Below, one piece after another: positions 16,960 through 28,296 of a stretch of 56,928 nt of DNA. The notes beneath the pieces were generated by a model. It saw only the letters and a list, made by a program, of their open reading frames with translations. It ran no database searches and was not told the DNA's origin. The translations under genes and the position numbers were made by a program. The stretch spans positions 1 to 56,928 of the forward strand of contig JAUZOD010000024.1 in assembly GCA_030706635.1 (NCBI GenBank). The letters are read 5' to 3'. Each line of letters begins with the position of its first letter. Within the stretch, counting starts at the first letter, position 1. The DNA comes from Bacteroidota bacterium. Lineage in GTDB: Bacteria > Bacteroidota > Bacteroidia > Chitinophagales > Chitinophagaceae.

Positions 16960-18612
16960 CTAAATAAGCATTCGTAAGGGCTCCTCAAGGAGTCCTTTCA
17001 GCGTTTGCAGAAAGGCTGCTCCCGTAGCACCATCTACAACACGATGATCGCAGCTCAGGGTAAGCCGCATGATATTTCCAGGAACGACTACCCCGTTTTT
17101 TACCACTGGGATCTGCTGAATGGCGCCAATGGCCAGGATGCAGGCATCCGGAGGATTGATGATCGCGGTAAAATCATCAATTCCGAACATGCCGAGATTG
17201 GAAATGGTGAACGTGCTACCTTCCCAGTCAGAAGGCTGCAGTTTTTTAAGTTTGGCCCTCTGGGCAAAGTCTTTCACTTCCGTCGCGATCTGCGACAAAG
17301 ATTTACCATCGGCGAAACGCACAACCGGTACAAGCAATCCATCTTCCACCGCCACTGCCACACCGATATTTACATGGTGATTTATCCGGATCTTGTCGCC
17401 CAGCCAGCTGCTGTTGACTGCTGGATGTTTTTTCAGTGCCACCGCCACGGCTTTAAGCACCATGTCGTTAAAAGATATTTTGACTGGAGATGTTTCGTTC
17501 AATTTTGATCTGCTGTCCACAGCCTTGTCCATATCCACCGACATATTCAGGTAGAAATGCGGGGCGGAAAATTTACTTTCTGCCAGGCGCTTGGCGATAA
17601 TCCTGCGCATCTGTGAAACGGGAACCTCGTCAAAACTCACCTGCCCTGCCGGAGCACTTACACCTGCCTGCGGTTTTGCGGTACCCGCAGTGACGGGCAC
17701 TTCTGCAGGATGGTATTCAGACACATCCTTTTTTACTATACGACCGTTGTCGCCACTTCCGTGCAGCCTGGATAAATCAATACCTTTTTCAGTAGCCAGT
17801 TTTTTTGCGAGCGGGGATGCTTTAATCCTGCCATCGCCATTCAGCGAGGGCTGCTGTGGTTCAGCGGGTGCTGATTCCGTATTGGCTGCTGCAGGTTTTT
17901 CCTCCTTCGGGGCAATGGGCGCAGCGGTTCCCTTATTTTTTGAAGCGTCGACGATTTGCTGCACATTCACCTTTCCTTCTTCCCCGATGATGGCGAGCAG
18001 GTCGTTCACTGCAATTTTCTGACCTTTTTCCGCACCGGTATATAATAATTTGCCTTCTTTATAACTCTCCAGCTCCATCGTTGCCTTATCGGTTTCGATA
18101 TCTGCGAGAATGTCTCCTTTCTTTACGGAGTCACCCACCTTTTTATGCCAATCGGCCACTACGCCTTCCGTCATGGTATCACTCAGACGGGGCATCAGAA
18201 TTACCTCCTGCATACTGGCAAGATCCTGTGCCGGCGCGGCCGGCTTAGGGGCCGGTGCTGTCGCATTTTTTTCAGAGGCGGAGGGTGCTGCATTTGGTTT
18301 GGCGGAAGCGGAGTCGGTTGTGGCAGCCGTTTTAGACGTCCCGCCTGTTTTAACCAGTGAACTGATATCTTCGCCAGGTTTTCCGATGATGGCGAGCAGT
18401 TCATTCACCTGCACCTTTCCTCCCTTATCTGTTCCGGTAAAAAGCAGGGTTCCGTCTTTATAGCTCTCCAGATCCATGGTGGCCTTATCTGTTTCTACCT
18501 CGGCCAGCAGATCACCCTTCTTCACCGTATCCCCTACTTTTTTATGCCAGGCGGCAATCACACCTTCCGTCATGGTATCACTTAGTCGCGGCATTAAAAT
18601 AACGTCAGCCAT
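16960..18612 (-). CDS. pdhC: Pyruvate dehydrogenase complex E2 (dihydrolipoamide acetyltransferase)
   Basis: A 550-residue protein from the ATG at 18612. It has two N-terminal lipoyl domains, each with ETDKATM (lipoyl-Lys) and each opening with MPRLSDTMTEG. Ala/Pro-rich linkers separate them. An E3/E1-binding domain follows (ASPLAKKLATEKGIDL, GSGDNGRIVKKDV), then the catalytic domain ending in the active-site motif DHRVVDGATGAAF. It forms the core of the cytoplasmic complex that makes acetyl-CoA. E1 and E3 genes are not in the window. The longer upstream frame (to 18825) runs into the 3' end of the neighbouring gene and is not supported. Confidence 0.92.
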   Translation of the reverse strand: MADVILMPRLSDTMTEGVIAAWHKKVGDTVKKGDLLAEVETDKATMDLESYKDGTLLFTGTDKGGKVQVNELLAIIGKPGEDISSLVKTGGTSKTAATTDSASAKPNAAPSASEKNATAPAPKPAAPAQDLASMQEVILMPRLSDTMTEGVVADWHKKVGDSVKKGDILADIETDKATMELESYKEGKLLYTGAEKGQKIAVNDLLAIIGEEGKVNVQQIVDASKNKGTAAPIAPKEEKPAAANTESAPAEPQQPSLNGDGRIKASPLAKKLATEKGIDLSRLHGSGDNGRIVKKDVSEYHPAEVPVTAGTAKPQAGVSAPAGQVSFDEVPVSQMRRIIAKRLAESKFSAPHFYLNMSVDMDKAVDSRSKLNETSPVKISFNDMVLKAVAVALKKHPAVNSSWLGDKIRINHHVNIGVAVAVEDGLLVPVVRFADGKSLSQIATEVKDFAQRAKLKKLQPSDWEGSTFTISNLGMFGIDDFTAIINPPDACILAIGAIQQIPVVKNGVVVPGNIMRLTLSCDHRVVDGATGAAFLQTLKGLLEEPLRMLI

Positions 18613-18686
18613 AAAACTGGATAATTTTTGATTAAGGAAGCCCGAAATTAATGCAAAAACCGCAATCCACTGTTCATTGTACATTG

Positions 18687-21600
18687 TCAATTGTCCATTG
18701 AAACATTTCCCGTCCGTTTCAAAACCCCCCAGTTTTGCAACTCGCCCTTGATTGCCCTGCGGAAGGATTTGAAAAGCACATACCACATCAGCCACCGCCA
18801 GACGAGTCTTTGCGGAATTAGCCAAAGTAGTTTCGTTATGTTTTCCTTTTCAAAGCTGAAAGCCAGGATGGCGACCGCCACATCCACGAGCATAAAGATC
18901 AGATAATAGGTGCCAATCCGGGCGGCGTTACCGGTAAGTAAACCGACCAGCATTAAAAAATCGGCCAGCGGTATAACGGCCGGAATGATATACTGGAAAA
19001 GAAGAATATTCGGCAGCGCAATCCAGCCCAGGGACGGATTACTGGTACTAAAGAGCATGTCCCGGTTTTTCCAGAAGGTTTGCAGCACGCCGAAGCTCCA
19101 GCGGAACCGTTGTTTTATGAACATCTTCAGGGTTTCCGGGGATTCAGTCAGGGCAATCGCCGCGGCTTCGTTCTGTACCAGGTAATTACAGCGGAGCAAA
19201 CGTATGGTCAGGTCGCAGTCCTCGGCCAGCGTATCCGTAGTAAATCCTCCCGCTTCTTCAATGGCCGCTTTACGGAAAGCCCCGATGGCGCCGGGCACGA
19301 CGGTGATGGCGTTCACATACGCAAAAGCCTTGCGGTCGAAATTCTGACTGCTGATATATTCGATGGATTGCCAGCGGGTCAGCAGGTTCACTTTATTCCC
19401 CACTTTTACATTCCCCGCAACTGCACCCACTTTTTTGCCGTTCGGATATTCTATGGGGCCGAAATGCATGACCAGCTTGGAGATTGCGTCCGGCAGAAGT
19501 TTGGTGTCGGCATCGATGCAGATCAGAAATTCCGCCGATGATTGCATGATGCCATAATTCAATGCAGAAGCCTTGCCGCCATTGGGTTTTGTAAAAACAC
19601 GCACCTGGGGATAGTTTTTGAAAGCCTGGATTACTCTGCGGTAAGTATCGTCTCTGCTTCCGTCATCAACAAAAATAATTTCATAACGCGGGTAATCAGT
19701 CATTAGCAGATTCTGAACAGAACTTACGGCATTTACTTCTTCATTAAATGCAGGTACGATAATGCTAACCAGCGGCGCATCTCCGGCACCGGCCGACCAG
19801 AATGGTTTTAAACCGAAATCTTTTTCCCAGCGATGCTGTTTGCTGGCGATTACGGCCATGAACAGGATACGCAACAGGGAAAGAATAATGAAAAGGATGA
19901 ACAGCGAAGCCAGTAAATGACTGCTCAGGTAGGCAGTTACGGCAACGAAATAATTTAACTGAAGTAAATAATAGCCACTGCCTCTGGGTACAGAAGGCAT
20001 AAGGTCTTCTTTTGTCTTGCCCAGTAAATCGGCGATAGTGGTAAATGTATAGCCCCGCTCCTTAAAATAATGAATAATCTGTGGCAGCGCTTCAACAGTG
20101 GCCGCGCGGCCATCTCCCCCGGCATCATGCAACAGGATGATATTTCCGCTTAGATTTTCACTGGTCATTTCTGCCTTGCGCCGGATCACCCGGGCCACAA
20201 TGGAGTCCGCAGGGGTGCCCGGTACCCAGTCCAGCGGGTCAATGGACTCTCCGATGTCAAGATAATTTTTTTGCCGGGCGATAGCAACCGGAATAAGCTC
20301 TTCCGCTTTCTGCGGTTCAAAATCGGCGTTGTAAGGCGCCCGGAATAATATGGTGGAATGCCCGGTGATGCATTCTATGAGCAGACGGGTGGCGTCCATT
20401 TCAATAACGGCGCGCTTTCGGCTTACTTTGGCAATGTTAGGATGTGTGAATGTATGATTTCCGATCTCATGCCCCTCGTTGTAAATTCTTTTTACCAGGG
20501 GGATATTATTTTCTGCATTGATACCGACCAGGAAGAATGCGCCCGGCACTTTCTCACGATTGAGAATATCAAGGATCTGAGGGGTATAAACCGGATCAGG
20601 CCCGTCGTCGAAGGTAAGCACCAGTTTCTTTTTATCTTTCGTTCCATATTTTCTGGCGACCCACTTGGAAGGCAGACTGTCGTATCTTTCTTCACTGATC
20701 AGGAGTTCGCTGGTATCCAGTTCCGGCCTGATCTTTCCGCTGGTAGGGCCGCCGATTACATCCAGCACTTCGCCTTCTCCGGAATAGGCCGGTGTTTCAT
20801 CCAGACTGAAAGATTTAACCGTGCTGAACAAATGGAAATCAAAATTTTTCAGGCTTTCCTTGCTCATGTCGTGGTCATAAAAGTCCCACATACGCGAATC
20901 CTCGCTGCCGAGTCGCCAAAGGGCTACCCCGCTGAGACCTGATTCCACGGCAAAACGCATGGAATTAAATGTGGTTGCGGCGTCGGTAAATTGTACCTGG
21001 TGTGTTGCGCCGTTGTCGTCATCATAACTGAAATGGAGGTTATAGGAATCGTTGTCAAAAATGATTTTCCCGTCAAAACTCAGGGCCAGGGTAAGGGCAT
21101 CCTGGTAGCTGATGGATTCGGCAGATATGACTTTGTTGTTGTCATCCATTTTCCAATTGTATCCAAAACCGGCAAGCGCGAGAATCATCTTGTTGCTGGG
21201 GATCTTTCTGGCTGCATCATCTATGGCGCCTTCAATCCATTTCTGGTGACAAATCGGGCCGGGCTGGGTACCTTCGGAATATTGATCATACGCCATCACA
21301 ACAATGTAGTCGTTGTATTTTGATAACTCGGAAAAATTGTAATCCTGATTAAACGGAATAACATCCTGGGAAACCAGCAGACCCCGGTTATGCATTTTTT
21401 GATATAGTTCCTGCTGGAAATTCACCAGCACTTCGTTCTTTTTTTCCTGTAGTTCTTCGAAGTCGATGTTGATCCCGTCCAGTTTAAGGCTGTCCAGGGT
21501 ATGCAGGATATCCTGAATAAGACGTTCGCGTTTCTTAGGATCTTCCAGGATGCGGTGAACCACATCGCCCCGGAAAACGGCATTGATATTGTTGGAGAGC

Positions 21601-22169
21601 ATGGGGACAATTTTAACCCCGGCCTTATTCATGATGTCGAGCGCTTTTTGATCTATGTCTACGGAAAGCTGATCGGTATTGGGATTGAGGAAGAACCATT
21701 CCGGAAATACCATATTTAAACGGGAGATATTCTGTTCCAGCGAAGTGTAAGATGTGGGTGCCCAGTTTACGTAGAAAGCCGCCCGGATTCCGGCGGCGAA
21801 CTTCTTGAAGGAATAAAAACTCGAATCGGCCTGTACAATGATCCCGTTTTTCTTCCGGAATCTTTTTGGGATTGGATAGGCGCCGGCCCTGTATGCTTCT
21901 TTTTCATTGATGTATTTCCGGAAACCGCCATATTGTTTGCCTATTTTGCTTTTGTTAAAAAGCCACCCGGAACTGTCCAGCAACACTTCCTTTTCTTTTG
22001 CTCCGAGCATATTGGGCAAAGAAGGGGTGTAAACGCGGGTCATGGTTATGGCAATAATAATGATCCCCAATACCAGGAAAAGTGCCAACAGGCGGCTGCT
22101 CCACTTAAACCGTGACCAACGCGAGGAGGAACTGGTTTGAAAAACCTGGGTCGTAAAATTTCCAGCCAT
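18687..22169 (-). CDS. Trifunctional GH18 / polysaccharide deacetylase / GT2 synthase
   Basis: A 1160-residue membrane protein. An N-terminal membrane segment (about 26-44) is followed by a GH18-like domain with LDGINIDFEEL, the spore-type variant of DxxDxDxE. Next is a NodB/CE4 deacetylase domain (TFDDGPDP, HTFTH, FRAPYN, LLHDAGG). A central membrane pair (about residues 735-780) leads to a processive GT2 domain (IVPAFNEE, DDGSRDDT, DADTKL, AEDCDLT, QRFRWSFG), and the C-terminus has further membrane segments. Known relatives synthesise beta-linked amino-sugar polymers. The logic resembles PgaB plus PgaC in one chain, so export and trimming of an N-acetylglucosamine polymer is plausible. It lies 74 bp upstream of the E2 gene on the same strand. 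Confidence 0.85.
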   Translation of the reverse strand: MAGNFTTQVFQTSSSSRWSRFKWSSRLLALFLVLGIIIIAITMTRVYTPSLPNMLGAKEKEVLLDSSGWLFNKSKIGKQYGGFRKYINEKEAYRAGAYPIPKRFRKKNGIIVQADSSFYSFKKFAAGIRAAFYVNWAPTSYTSLEQNISRLNMVFPEWFFLNPNTDQLSVDIDQKALDIMNKAGVKIVPMLSNNINAVFRGDVVHRILEDPKKRERLIQDILHTLDSLKLDGINIDFEELQEKKNEVLVNFQQELYQKMHNRGLLVSQDVIPFNQDYNFSELSKYNDYIVVMAYDQYSEGTQPGPICHQKWIEGAIDDAARKIPSNKMILALAGFGYNWKMDDNNKVISAESISYQDALTLALSFDGKIIFDNDSYNLHFSYDDDNGATHQVQFTDAATTFNSMRFAVESGLSGVALWRLGSEDSRMWDFYDHDMSKESLKNFDFHLFSTVKSFSLDETPAYSGEGEVLDVIGGPTSGKIRPELDTSELLISEERYDSLPSKWVARKYGTKDKKKLVLTFDDGPDPVYTPQILDILNREKVPGAFFLVGINAENNIPLVKRIYNEGHEIGNHTFTHPNIAKVSRKRAVIEMDATRLLIECITGHSTILFRAPYNADFEPQKAEELIPVAIARQKNYLDIGESIDPLDWVPGTPADSIVARVIRRKAEMTSENLSGNIILLHDAGGDGRAATVEALPQIIHYFKERGYTFTTIADLLGKTKEDLMPSVPRGSGYYLLQLNYFVAVTAYLSSHLLASLFILFIILSLLRILFMAVIASKQHRWEKDFGLKPFWSAGAGDAPLVSIIVPAFNEEVNAVSSVQNLLMTDYPRYEIIFVDDGSRDDTYRRVIQAFKNYPQVRVFTKPNGGKASALNYGIMQSSAEFLICIDADTKLLPDAISKLVMHFGPIEYPNGKKVGAVAGNVKVGNKVNLLTRWQSIEYISSQNFDRKAFAYVNAITVVPGAIGAFRKAAIEEAGGFTTDTLAEDCDLTIRLLRCNYLVQNEAAAIALTESPETLKMFIKQRFRWSFGVLQTFWKNRDMLFSTSNPSLGWIALPNILLFQYIIPAVIPLADFLMLVGLLTGNAARIGTYYLIFMLVDVAVAILAFSFEKENITKLLWLIPQRLVWRWLMWYVLFKSFRRAIKGELQNWGVLKRTGNVSMDN

Positions 22170-22295
22170 AAGAAGAAGATAAAGTTCCAGGGAATCAGCA
22201 GGACTGCCAAATCCGGCGGATCAAATTATATGATTTTTAGCAAATGCCCGAAAATGGTTTTTTAATTTTCAGGGCGCCGGATTACCGGCGTTTCA

Positions 22296-24116
22296 TCAAT
22301 AATCCAATTCCAGTTTCAGCTTTTCCTTTAGTTCTTTCAATAGCGGGTATTGTTCTGCCATTTGCTGGAATTGCTCCCTTTTACTGAGTGTCCTTTCCAG
22401 GTGGATGTGCTGGTTTGCGTTTTCCCGGATGGATATGGAGAAAGAAAGATTTTTGTTGTTGAAAACCTGCTGCAGTAAATCCGACAGATTTCTTTTTTCC
22501 TGTTCGATGAACCGTTGCTCCAGATTGTTGTTGGTGAGGATCTCGAAGGTTTGATCGTCCAGGATCTTCAGCACTGCTCCATCGAAACTCTGCGCTGATG
22601 AATTTTTATTTTCCTTCAGTTCCGCTGTGAACCGGTTCCAGGTAAGCTGGAGCAACTCCGGCTCCAGCGGTTTGGGCAGATCAGTCGCATCCGAATGATT
22701 CCGGCTCAACACCTGCTGGCGGATTTTTGACAGGACACCCAGGCTGGTAGACGGAGCGAAAGGGGATGATGTTTTTACCGGGAGACTGGTAGCTTGTTTA
22801 GGGGGTTTTTGTTCTGCAACTTCCTCAATTATTAGTCTGGCGCCTGGTTGGGTTTCGCCGGCAGGCATCATCAATAGCGGTTTTTCGCCCAGGGTATTTC
22901 CGGGGCCTGTAGTCAGTTTTTTTTCCCTGATCTCCAATGGATGCAGGGATCGGTAGGCAACTGGTTTTACAAGCTCAACTCCTTTTTTTTTATCATCCGT
23001 TCCCGTATCCTGCAGGCGAAGCGCCTGCCCGAGATAGGACAGCTTGATAAGGGCCAGTTCCACATGCAGTCTTTTATTCCGGGCTGCTTTATATTGCAGA
23101 TCTGATTCACTCAGCACGTTTAGTGCACTAATCAGGAAGCCGGCATCGGTTTCTTTTGCGGTAGCATGATATTTTTCCTTGAACTCGGCAACTGTTTCCA
23201 GCAATCCCGCCGCTTTTTCATCTTTGCAGATGAGCAGGTTGCGGATAAATTCGGCAAATCCTTCCAGCAACAGATCACCTTCAAACCCCTTCCGGTTGAT
23301 TTCGTCGTAAATCAGGAGTGCTTCGGACAAATTCTGCTGACGGATAACTTCCAGTAATTTAAAATAGTAACCGGCATCCAGAATGTTCAGGTGCTCGAGG
23401 GTATCTGAATAGGTAAGTTTTCCGTTTGAAAAACTGACCATCTTATCCATTATGCTGAGGGCATCGCGCATGCAGCCTTCACTTTTTTGCGCAATGATTT
23501 CGATGGCAGATTGTTCGGCGTCGATACTTTCCTTTGCGCAGATCTCCCCGAGGTGATGGATAATGTCCTGATTGGAAATGCGTTTGAAATCGAAGACCTG
23601 GCAGCGGCTGATGATCGTTGGCAGGATCTTGTGTTTTTCTGTTGTGGCCAGAATGAAGATTACATAAGGTGGGGGTTCTTCCAGGGTTTTTAAAAAGGCA
23701 TTGAATGCGGCCGAAGTGAGCATATGCACTTCATCTATGATGTATACCTTGTATTTCCCTGCCTGCGGCGCGAAACGGACTTGTTCCACCAGGGAGCGGA
23801 TATCATCTACCGAATTATTGCTGGCCGCATCGAGTTCGTGGATGTTCAGGGAACTGCCTTCATTAAAGGAAATGCAGGAATGGCATTCATTGCAGGCTTC
23901 TCCATCTGCAGCAGGATGCTCGCAGTTGATGGCTTTGGCGAGGATGCGGGCACAGGTGGTTTTCCCCACACCGCGCGGTCCGCAAAATAAAAAAGCATGC
24001 GCCAACTGGTGATTGCGTATTGCGTTTTTCAGGGTGGTAGTGATGTGTGACTGACCCACCATCGTCGAAAAATCCTGTGGCCTGTATTTTCTGGCGGAAA
24101 CAATAAACTTATTCAT
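22296..24116 (-). CDS. dnaX: DNA polymerase III subunits gamma/tau
   Basis: A 606-residue clamp-loader ATPase. Walker A is GPRGVGKTT (46-54). A four-Cys zinc knuckle lies at residues 65-81 (C65, C75, C78, C81). DEVHML is the Walker B motif, and TLEEPP and the arginine-finger region SRC follow. Domains I-III occupy about 1-370; the rest is the tau-specific region. It loads the beta clamp and organises the replisome. A run of nine A's at codons 376-378 could yield a truncated gamma form by -1 slippage (see separate entry). The start is the ATG at 24116. The 126-bp gap upstream of its own stop region shows no clear terminator. Confidence 0.95.
   Translation of the reverse strand: MNKFIVSARKYRPQDFSTMVGQSHITTTLKNAIRNHQLAHAFLFCGPRGVGKTTCARILAKAINCEHPAADGEACNECHSCISFNEGSSLNIHELDAASNNSVDDIRSLVEQVRFAPQAGKYKVYIIDEVHMLTSAAFNAFLKTLEEPPPYVIFILATTEKHKILPTIISRCQVFDFKRISNQDIIHHLGEICAKESIDAEQSAIEIIAQKSEGCMRDALSIMDKMVSFSNGKLTYSDTLEHLNILDAGYYFKLLEVIRQQNLSEALLIYDEINRKGFEGDLLLEGFAEFIRNLLICKDEKAAGLLETVAEFKEKYHATAKETDAGFLISALNVLSESDLQYKAARNKRLHVELALIKLSYLGQALRLQDTGTDDKKKGVELVKPVAYRSLHPLEIREKKLTTGPGNTLGEKPLLMMPAGETQPGARLIIEEVAEQKPPKQATSLPVKTSSPFAPSTSLGVLSKIRQQVLSRNHSDATDLPKPLEPELLQLTWNRFTAELKENKNSSAQSFDGAVLKILDDQTFEILTNNNLEQRFIEQEKRNLSDLLQQVFNNKNLSFSISIRENANQHIHLERTLSKREQFQQMAEQYPLLKELKEKLKLELDY
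22975..23028 (-). promoter_or_regulatory. Candidate slippage/-1 frameshift site in dnaX
   Basis: In the dnaX sense, a perfect 7-bp hairpin with a 3-nt loop (23028-23012, GCAGGCG and its complement) is followed 20 nt later by A9 (22991-22983), then GGAGTTGA. In frame, A9 encodes Lys376-378. A -1 shift on A AAA AAA, or insertion of one A in the transcript, gives Arg-Ser-stop (TGA at 22977-22975). The result would be a 380-residue gamma-like protein ending just after domain III. E. coli dnaX uses A AAA AAG, and Thermus dnaX uses a nine-A run. The role of the hairpin is uncertain. Confidence 0.5.
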
Positions 24117-24166
24117 AATCCGGCTGCCTCCCGATACCTTTTCGTGTTTGCAATAATAATAAAGTT

Positions 24167-25327
24167 TTATAAGATGGGGTGTCTTTTAAATTCCCGGGTG
24201 CGATCAAAAATGTAGCGGTAGGTGGTGAGCTGCCTGCTTTGAAAGTTATTTCCCAGGGCCCTCACCAGGTTGACCATTTTCGGATTGAAATCGCCGATCC
24301 ATTGCATTTCATATTCCGTATAGTGAGTGGTGCGAACCAGCCTTCCGGTTTCCACAATCAAAAAAGCATCTACGCCCTTTCCCTGAAATTCCGGTACAAT
24401 GCCAAAAGCGATGCCGGCAAATTTCTTATTGGGCTTCGTTCTCTTTATCCACAAGAATTTGAGTTTGTCCAGCAATCCGAACTTCCCATTGAGGTATTTA
24501 AACCATTGGTTGACGTCGGGAATATTCACGAACATGGCTATGGGCGTCTCCTGGTGATATACAAACCAGATCAGACGCGGGTCAATCACCGCCTTCATTT
24601 CTTTGAACATGTGGTTAACCTGCTCAAACCGGAGTTGTTTCATGCCGCCATGACCGGACCAGGCCTTATTATAGATCTCGGTAAAATCGTGCGCATATTT
24701 GGATAGATTTTTCAACTCAATGTGCCGGGCCTGTAACGCGGTATCCTCAGCCACCTTATTGTGACGCTGCACCACTTTGCCCGTAAGGTCTTTTTGGGGA
24801 TCCATGCCAAAGCAAAGCTGATGAAAGAATACCCGGAATCCGTAGGATTCAAAAAGGGCGGCATAATAAGGCGGGTTAAAATTCATACGGTACATCGGTT
24901 CGTGAAATCCTTCCGTTACCAATCCCCACCAGGTATCCCGTTCCCCGAAATTGATCGGCCCGTCCATGGCTTCCATTCCATTTTGGATTAGCCAGTGTTT
25001 TGCAACATCGAAAAGCATATCGGCGGCAACCTGGTTATCAACACAATCGAAAAAACCAATACCGCCCACGGGGAAATCATCTCCTTTTGACTTGTATCTT
25101 TTATTTACAAAAGCAGCAATCCTTCCGAGTTTTTCGTTGTCTTCCGAAAGCAATATCCATCGGGTGCAGTTTCCGTACCGGAATGCCTTATTCAGTTTCG
25201 GATCGAAAACCTGGTCAATATCCTTATTCAACGGCCGGATATAATTCGGAATATTTTTGTGGATATACACATTGATTTCAATAAAAAGATCAGCCTCTGC
25301 GGGCGTCCTCACTTCTATCAGTTTCAT
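24167..25327 (-). CDS. GNAT-like protein of unknown substrate
   Basis: About 386 residues from the ATG at 25327; a TTG at 25348 would add seven. The C-terminal part contains FGIVPEFQGKGVDAFLI, a good match to the acetyl-CoA pyrophosphate-binding turn of GNAT acetyltransferases (Q/R-x-x-G-x-G/A). An EYEMQWIGDFNPKMVNLVRALG segment follows, like the last helices of that fold. The long N-terminal half, with DGPINFGERDTWWGL, may be a second, degenerate GNAT-like domain. No signal peptide is seen. Substrate and pathway are unknown. It is tail-to-head with the membrane protein gene upstream (33 bp). Confidence 0.6.
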   Translation of the reverse strand: MKLIEVRTPAEADLFIEINVYIHKNIPNYIRPLNKDIDQVFDPKLNKAFRYGNCTRWILLSEDNEKLGRIAAFVNKRYKSKGDDFPVGGIGFFDCVDNQVAADMLFDVAKHWLIQNGMEAMDGPINFGERDTWWGLVTEGFHEPMYRMNFNPPYYAALFESYGFRVFFHQLCFGMDPQKDLTGKVVQRHNKVAEDTALQARHIELKNLSKYAHDFTEIYNKAWSGHGGMKQLRFEQVNHMFKEMKAVIDPRLIWFVYHQETPIAMFVNIPDVNQWFKYLNGKFGLLDKLKFLWIKRTKPNKKFAGIAFGIVPEFQGKGVDAFLIVETGRLVRTTHYTEYEMQWIGDFNPKMVNLVRALGNNFQSRQLTTYRYIFDRTREFKRHPIL

Positions 25328-25360
25328 ATTTTGCGGTGCAGTTGGCAACGATAATACGAT

Positions 25361-26563
25361 TTAAATGGAATGCAACTCCGGCCAAATCAATTTGTAAAGC
25401 GGCGGAAATACCTTAAAGTCGCGTATATAAGTGATTTGAATGGTGGGTATGCATAAATTAATAATGAAGATAGTGAATACGGCACGCTCCGTTCTTTCAC
25501 TATGCGTTTCATGGAATTTTGTGTAAAAAAGGAAAAATCCGATTATAACGGCAATAAAGCCATAAGCCAGGCTTCGGGTAATGTCCTGTACAGAAACGCT
25601 GATGACGAGTACCGAGATCAGGCCAAAAAAATAAACCGGGAAATCAATCTTCCTGGACCTGAGCCACCAGGCGGATAGAACGACCATGATCCAGGCAGAT
25701 TTATAAGCAAGCAGTGCGGCGGCAAAGGAAAGCCAAACCGGAAATCCTTTTTGAAAACGAAGAAAAAGAGAAATGCCGTTGTCTCCGCCGAAGGGCACAG
25801 CCAGGCCCATTGACCGCTTAAGCCAAAACCGGATCAGGAAATAGATAAGGTAAGCGGAAAGAAAGGGAATGGCCGGGTAAAACGGATGTTTTCCCGGTTT
25901 TTCCGGTTGGTTATTTCTTAACCGCTGATAAACGAATGCAAGCAAACTGCCAAAAAGCGCTCTTTCATCTGTAAAAAAGGCCAGGAGCAGACAACTAAAA
26001 AGGATCAGGTAATTCCTTTCGGAGAGGGAAAGCGCCAGGAACATAAAGGCGATACCGTCGTTCCAGAGCAGGGTGTCGTGAAAAAAGCTTTTTCCGAGAT
26101 AAAGGACCGCAAAATTCATTGCAATCAAAGCAGCAAATAAACGGTTTTGAGAATATTCAAAAACCAGGCGGAGCAGACACATAAAGAAAATGAAGCCGGC
26201 AATATTGTTTATAACATACAGACCCAGCATTCTGGATAATAAATCGTGCGCTGGAATGGCCTTGGCAAGCAGGGCGGGAACGAAACGAAAATCAAGTTTG
26301 GAGGCGTGGGTGGCTTCTGCCGCCTCATTGTGGTTAAATGGATGGTCGATCTGCTGATTGATCGCGTTGTAATTTTCGATGAGAACGGAATAAGATCTGG
26401 ATTTTTTCAGGCGGGCAGTATTAAAATTGCCATAGTTCGGCATGGAAACCAAAATGCAGTAAAGAACACAGATAAGGGAAACCCGGATCCTCCAATGCCT
26501 GCCCTTTATAAACGGTGAGAACTTATTTTTAAAGAAGACAAACAGCCTGTCCATATTTATCAT
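25361..26563 (-). CDS. Polytopic membrane protein of unknown function
   Basis: A 400-residue protein with an N-terminal hydrophobic segment (about 28-42) and roughly nine more along the chain. A soluble loop of about 60 residues follows the first segment. The layout (one segment, a periplasmic loop, then a bundle) recalls GT-C-type glycosyltransferases or O-antigen-type membrane proteins, but I see no diagnostic acidic motif in the first loop. It is unrecognised. Upstream is the atpD promoter region, so the two genes are divergent. Confidence 0.55.
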   Translation of the reverse strand: MINMDRLFVFFKNKFSPFIKGRHWRIRVSLICVLYCILVSMPNYGNFNTARLKKSRSYSVLIENYNAINQQIDHPFNHNEAAEATHASKLDFRFVPALLAKAIPAHDLLSRMLGLYVINNIAGFIFFMCLLRLVFEYSQNRLFAALIAMNFAVLYLGKSFFHDTLLWNDGIAFMFLALSLSERNYLILFSCLLLAFFTDERALFGSLLAFVYQRLRNNQPEKPGKHPFYPAIPFLSAYLIYFLIRFWLKRSMGLAVPFGGDNGISLFLRFQKGFPVWLSFAAALLAYKSAWIMVVLSAWWLRSRKIDFPVYFFGLISVLVISVSVQDITRSLAYGFIAVIIGFFLFYTKFHETHSERTERAVFTIFIINLCIPTIQITYIRDFKVFPPLYKLIWPELHSI

Positions 26564-28275
<1,712 letters not shown>

Positions 28276-28296
28276 GGGTGCCGATATGATCTTAAC

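Noticed and set aside
18110-18463. Rightward frames opposite the lipoyl domains of the E2 gene
   Set aside because: These alanine- and serine-rich frames are antisense to the Ala/Pro-rich E2 linkers. The composition is a by-product of the sense strand.
22917-22924. Second A-run (A8) in dnaX as a frameshift site
   Set aside because: A -1 shift here opens a frame of roughly 28 codons of unrelated sequence before a stop, with no clear functional end point. The A9 run further upstream gives an immediate stop at the domain boundary and is the better candidate.
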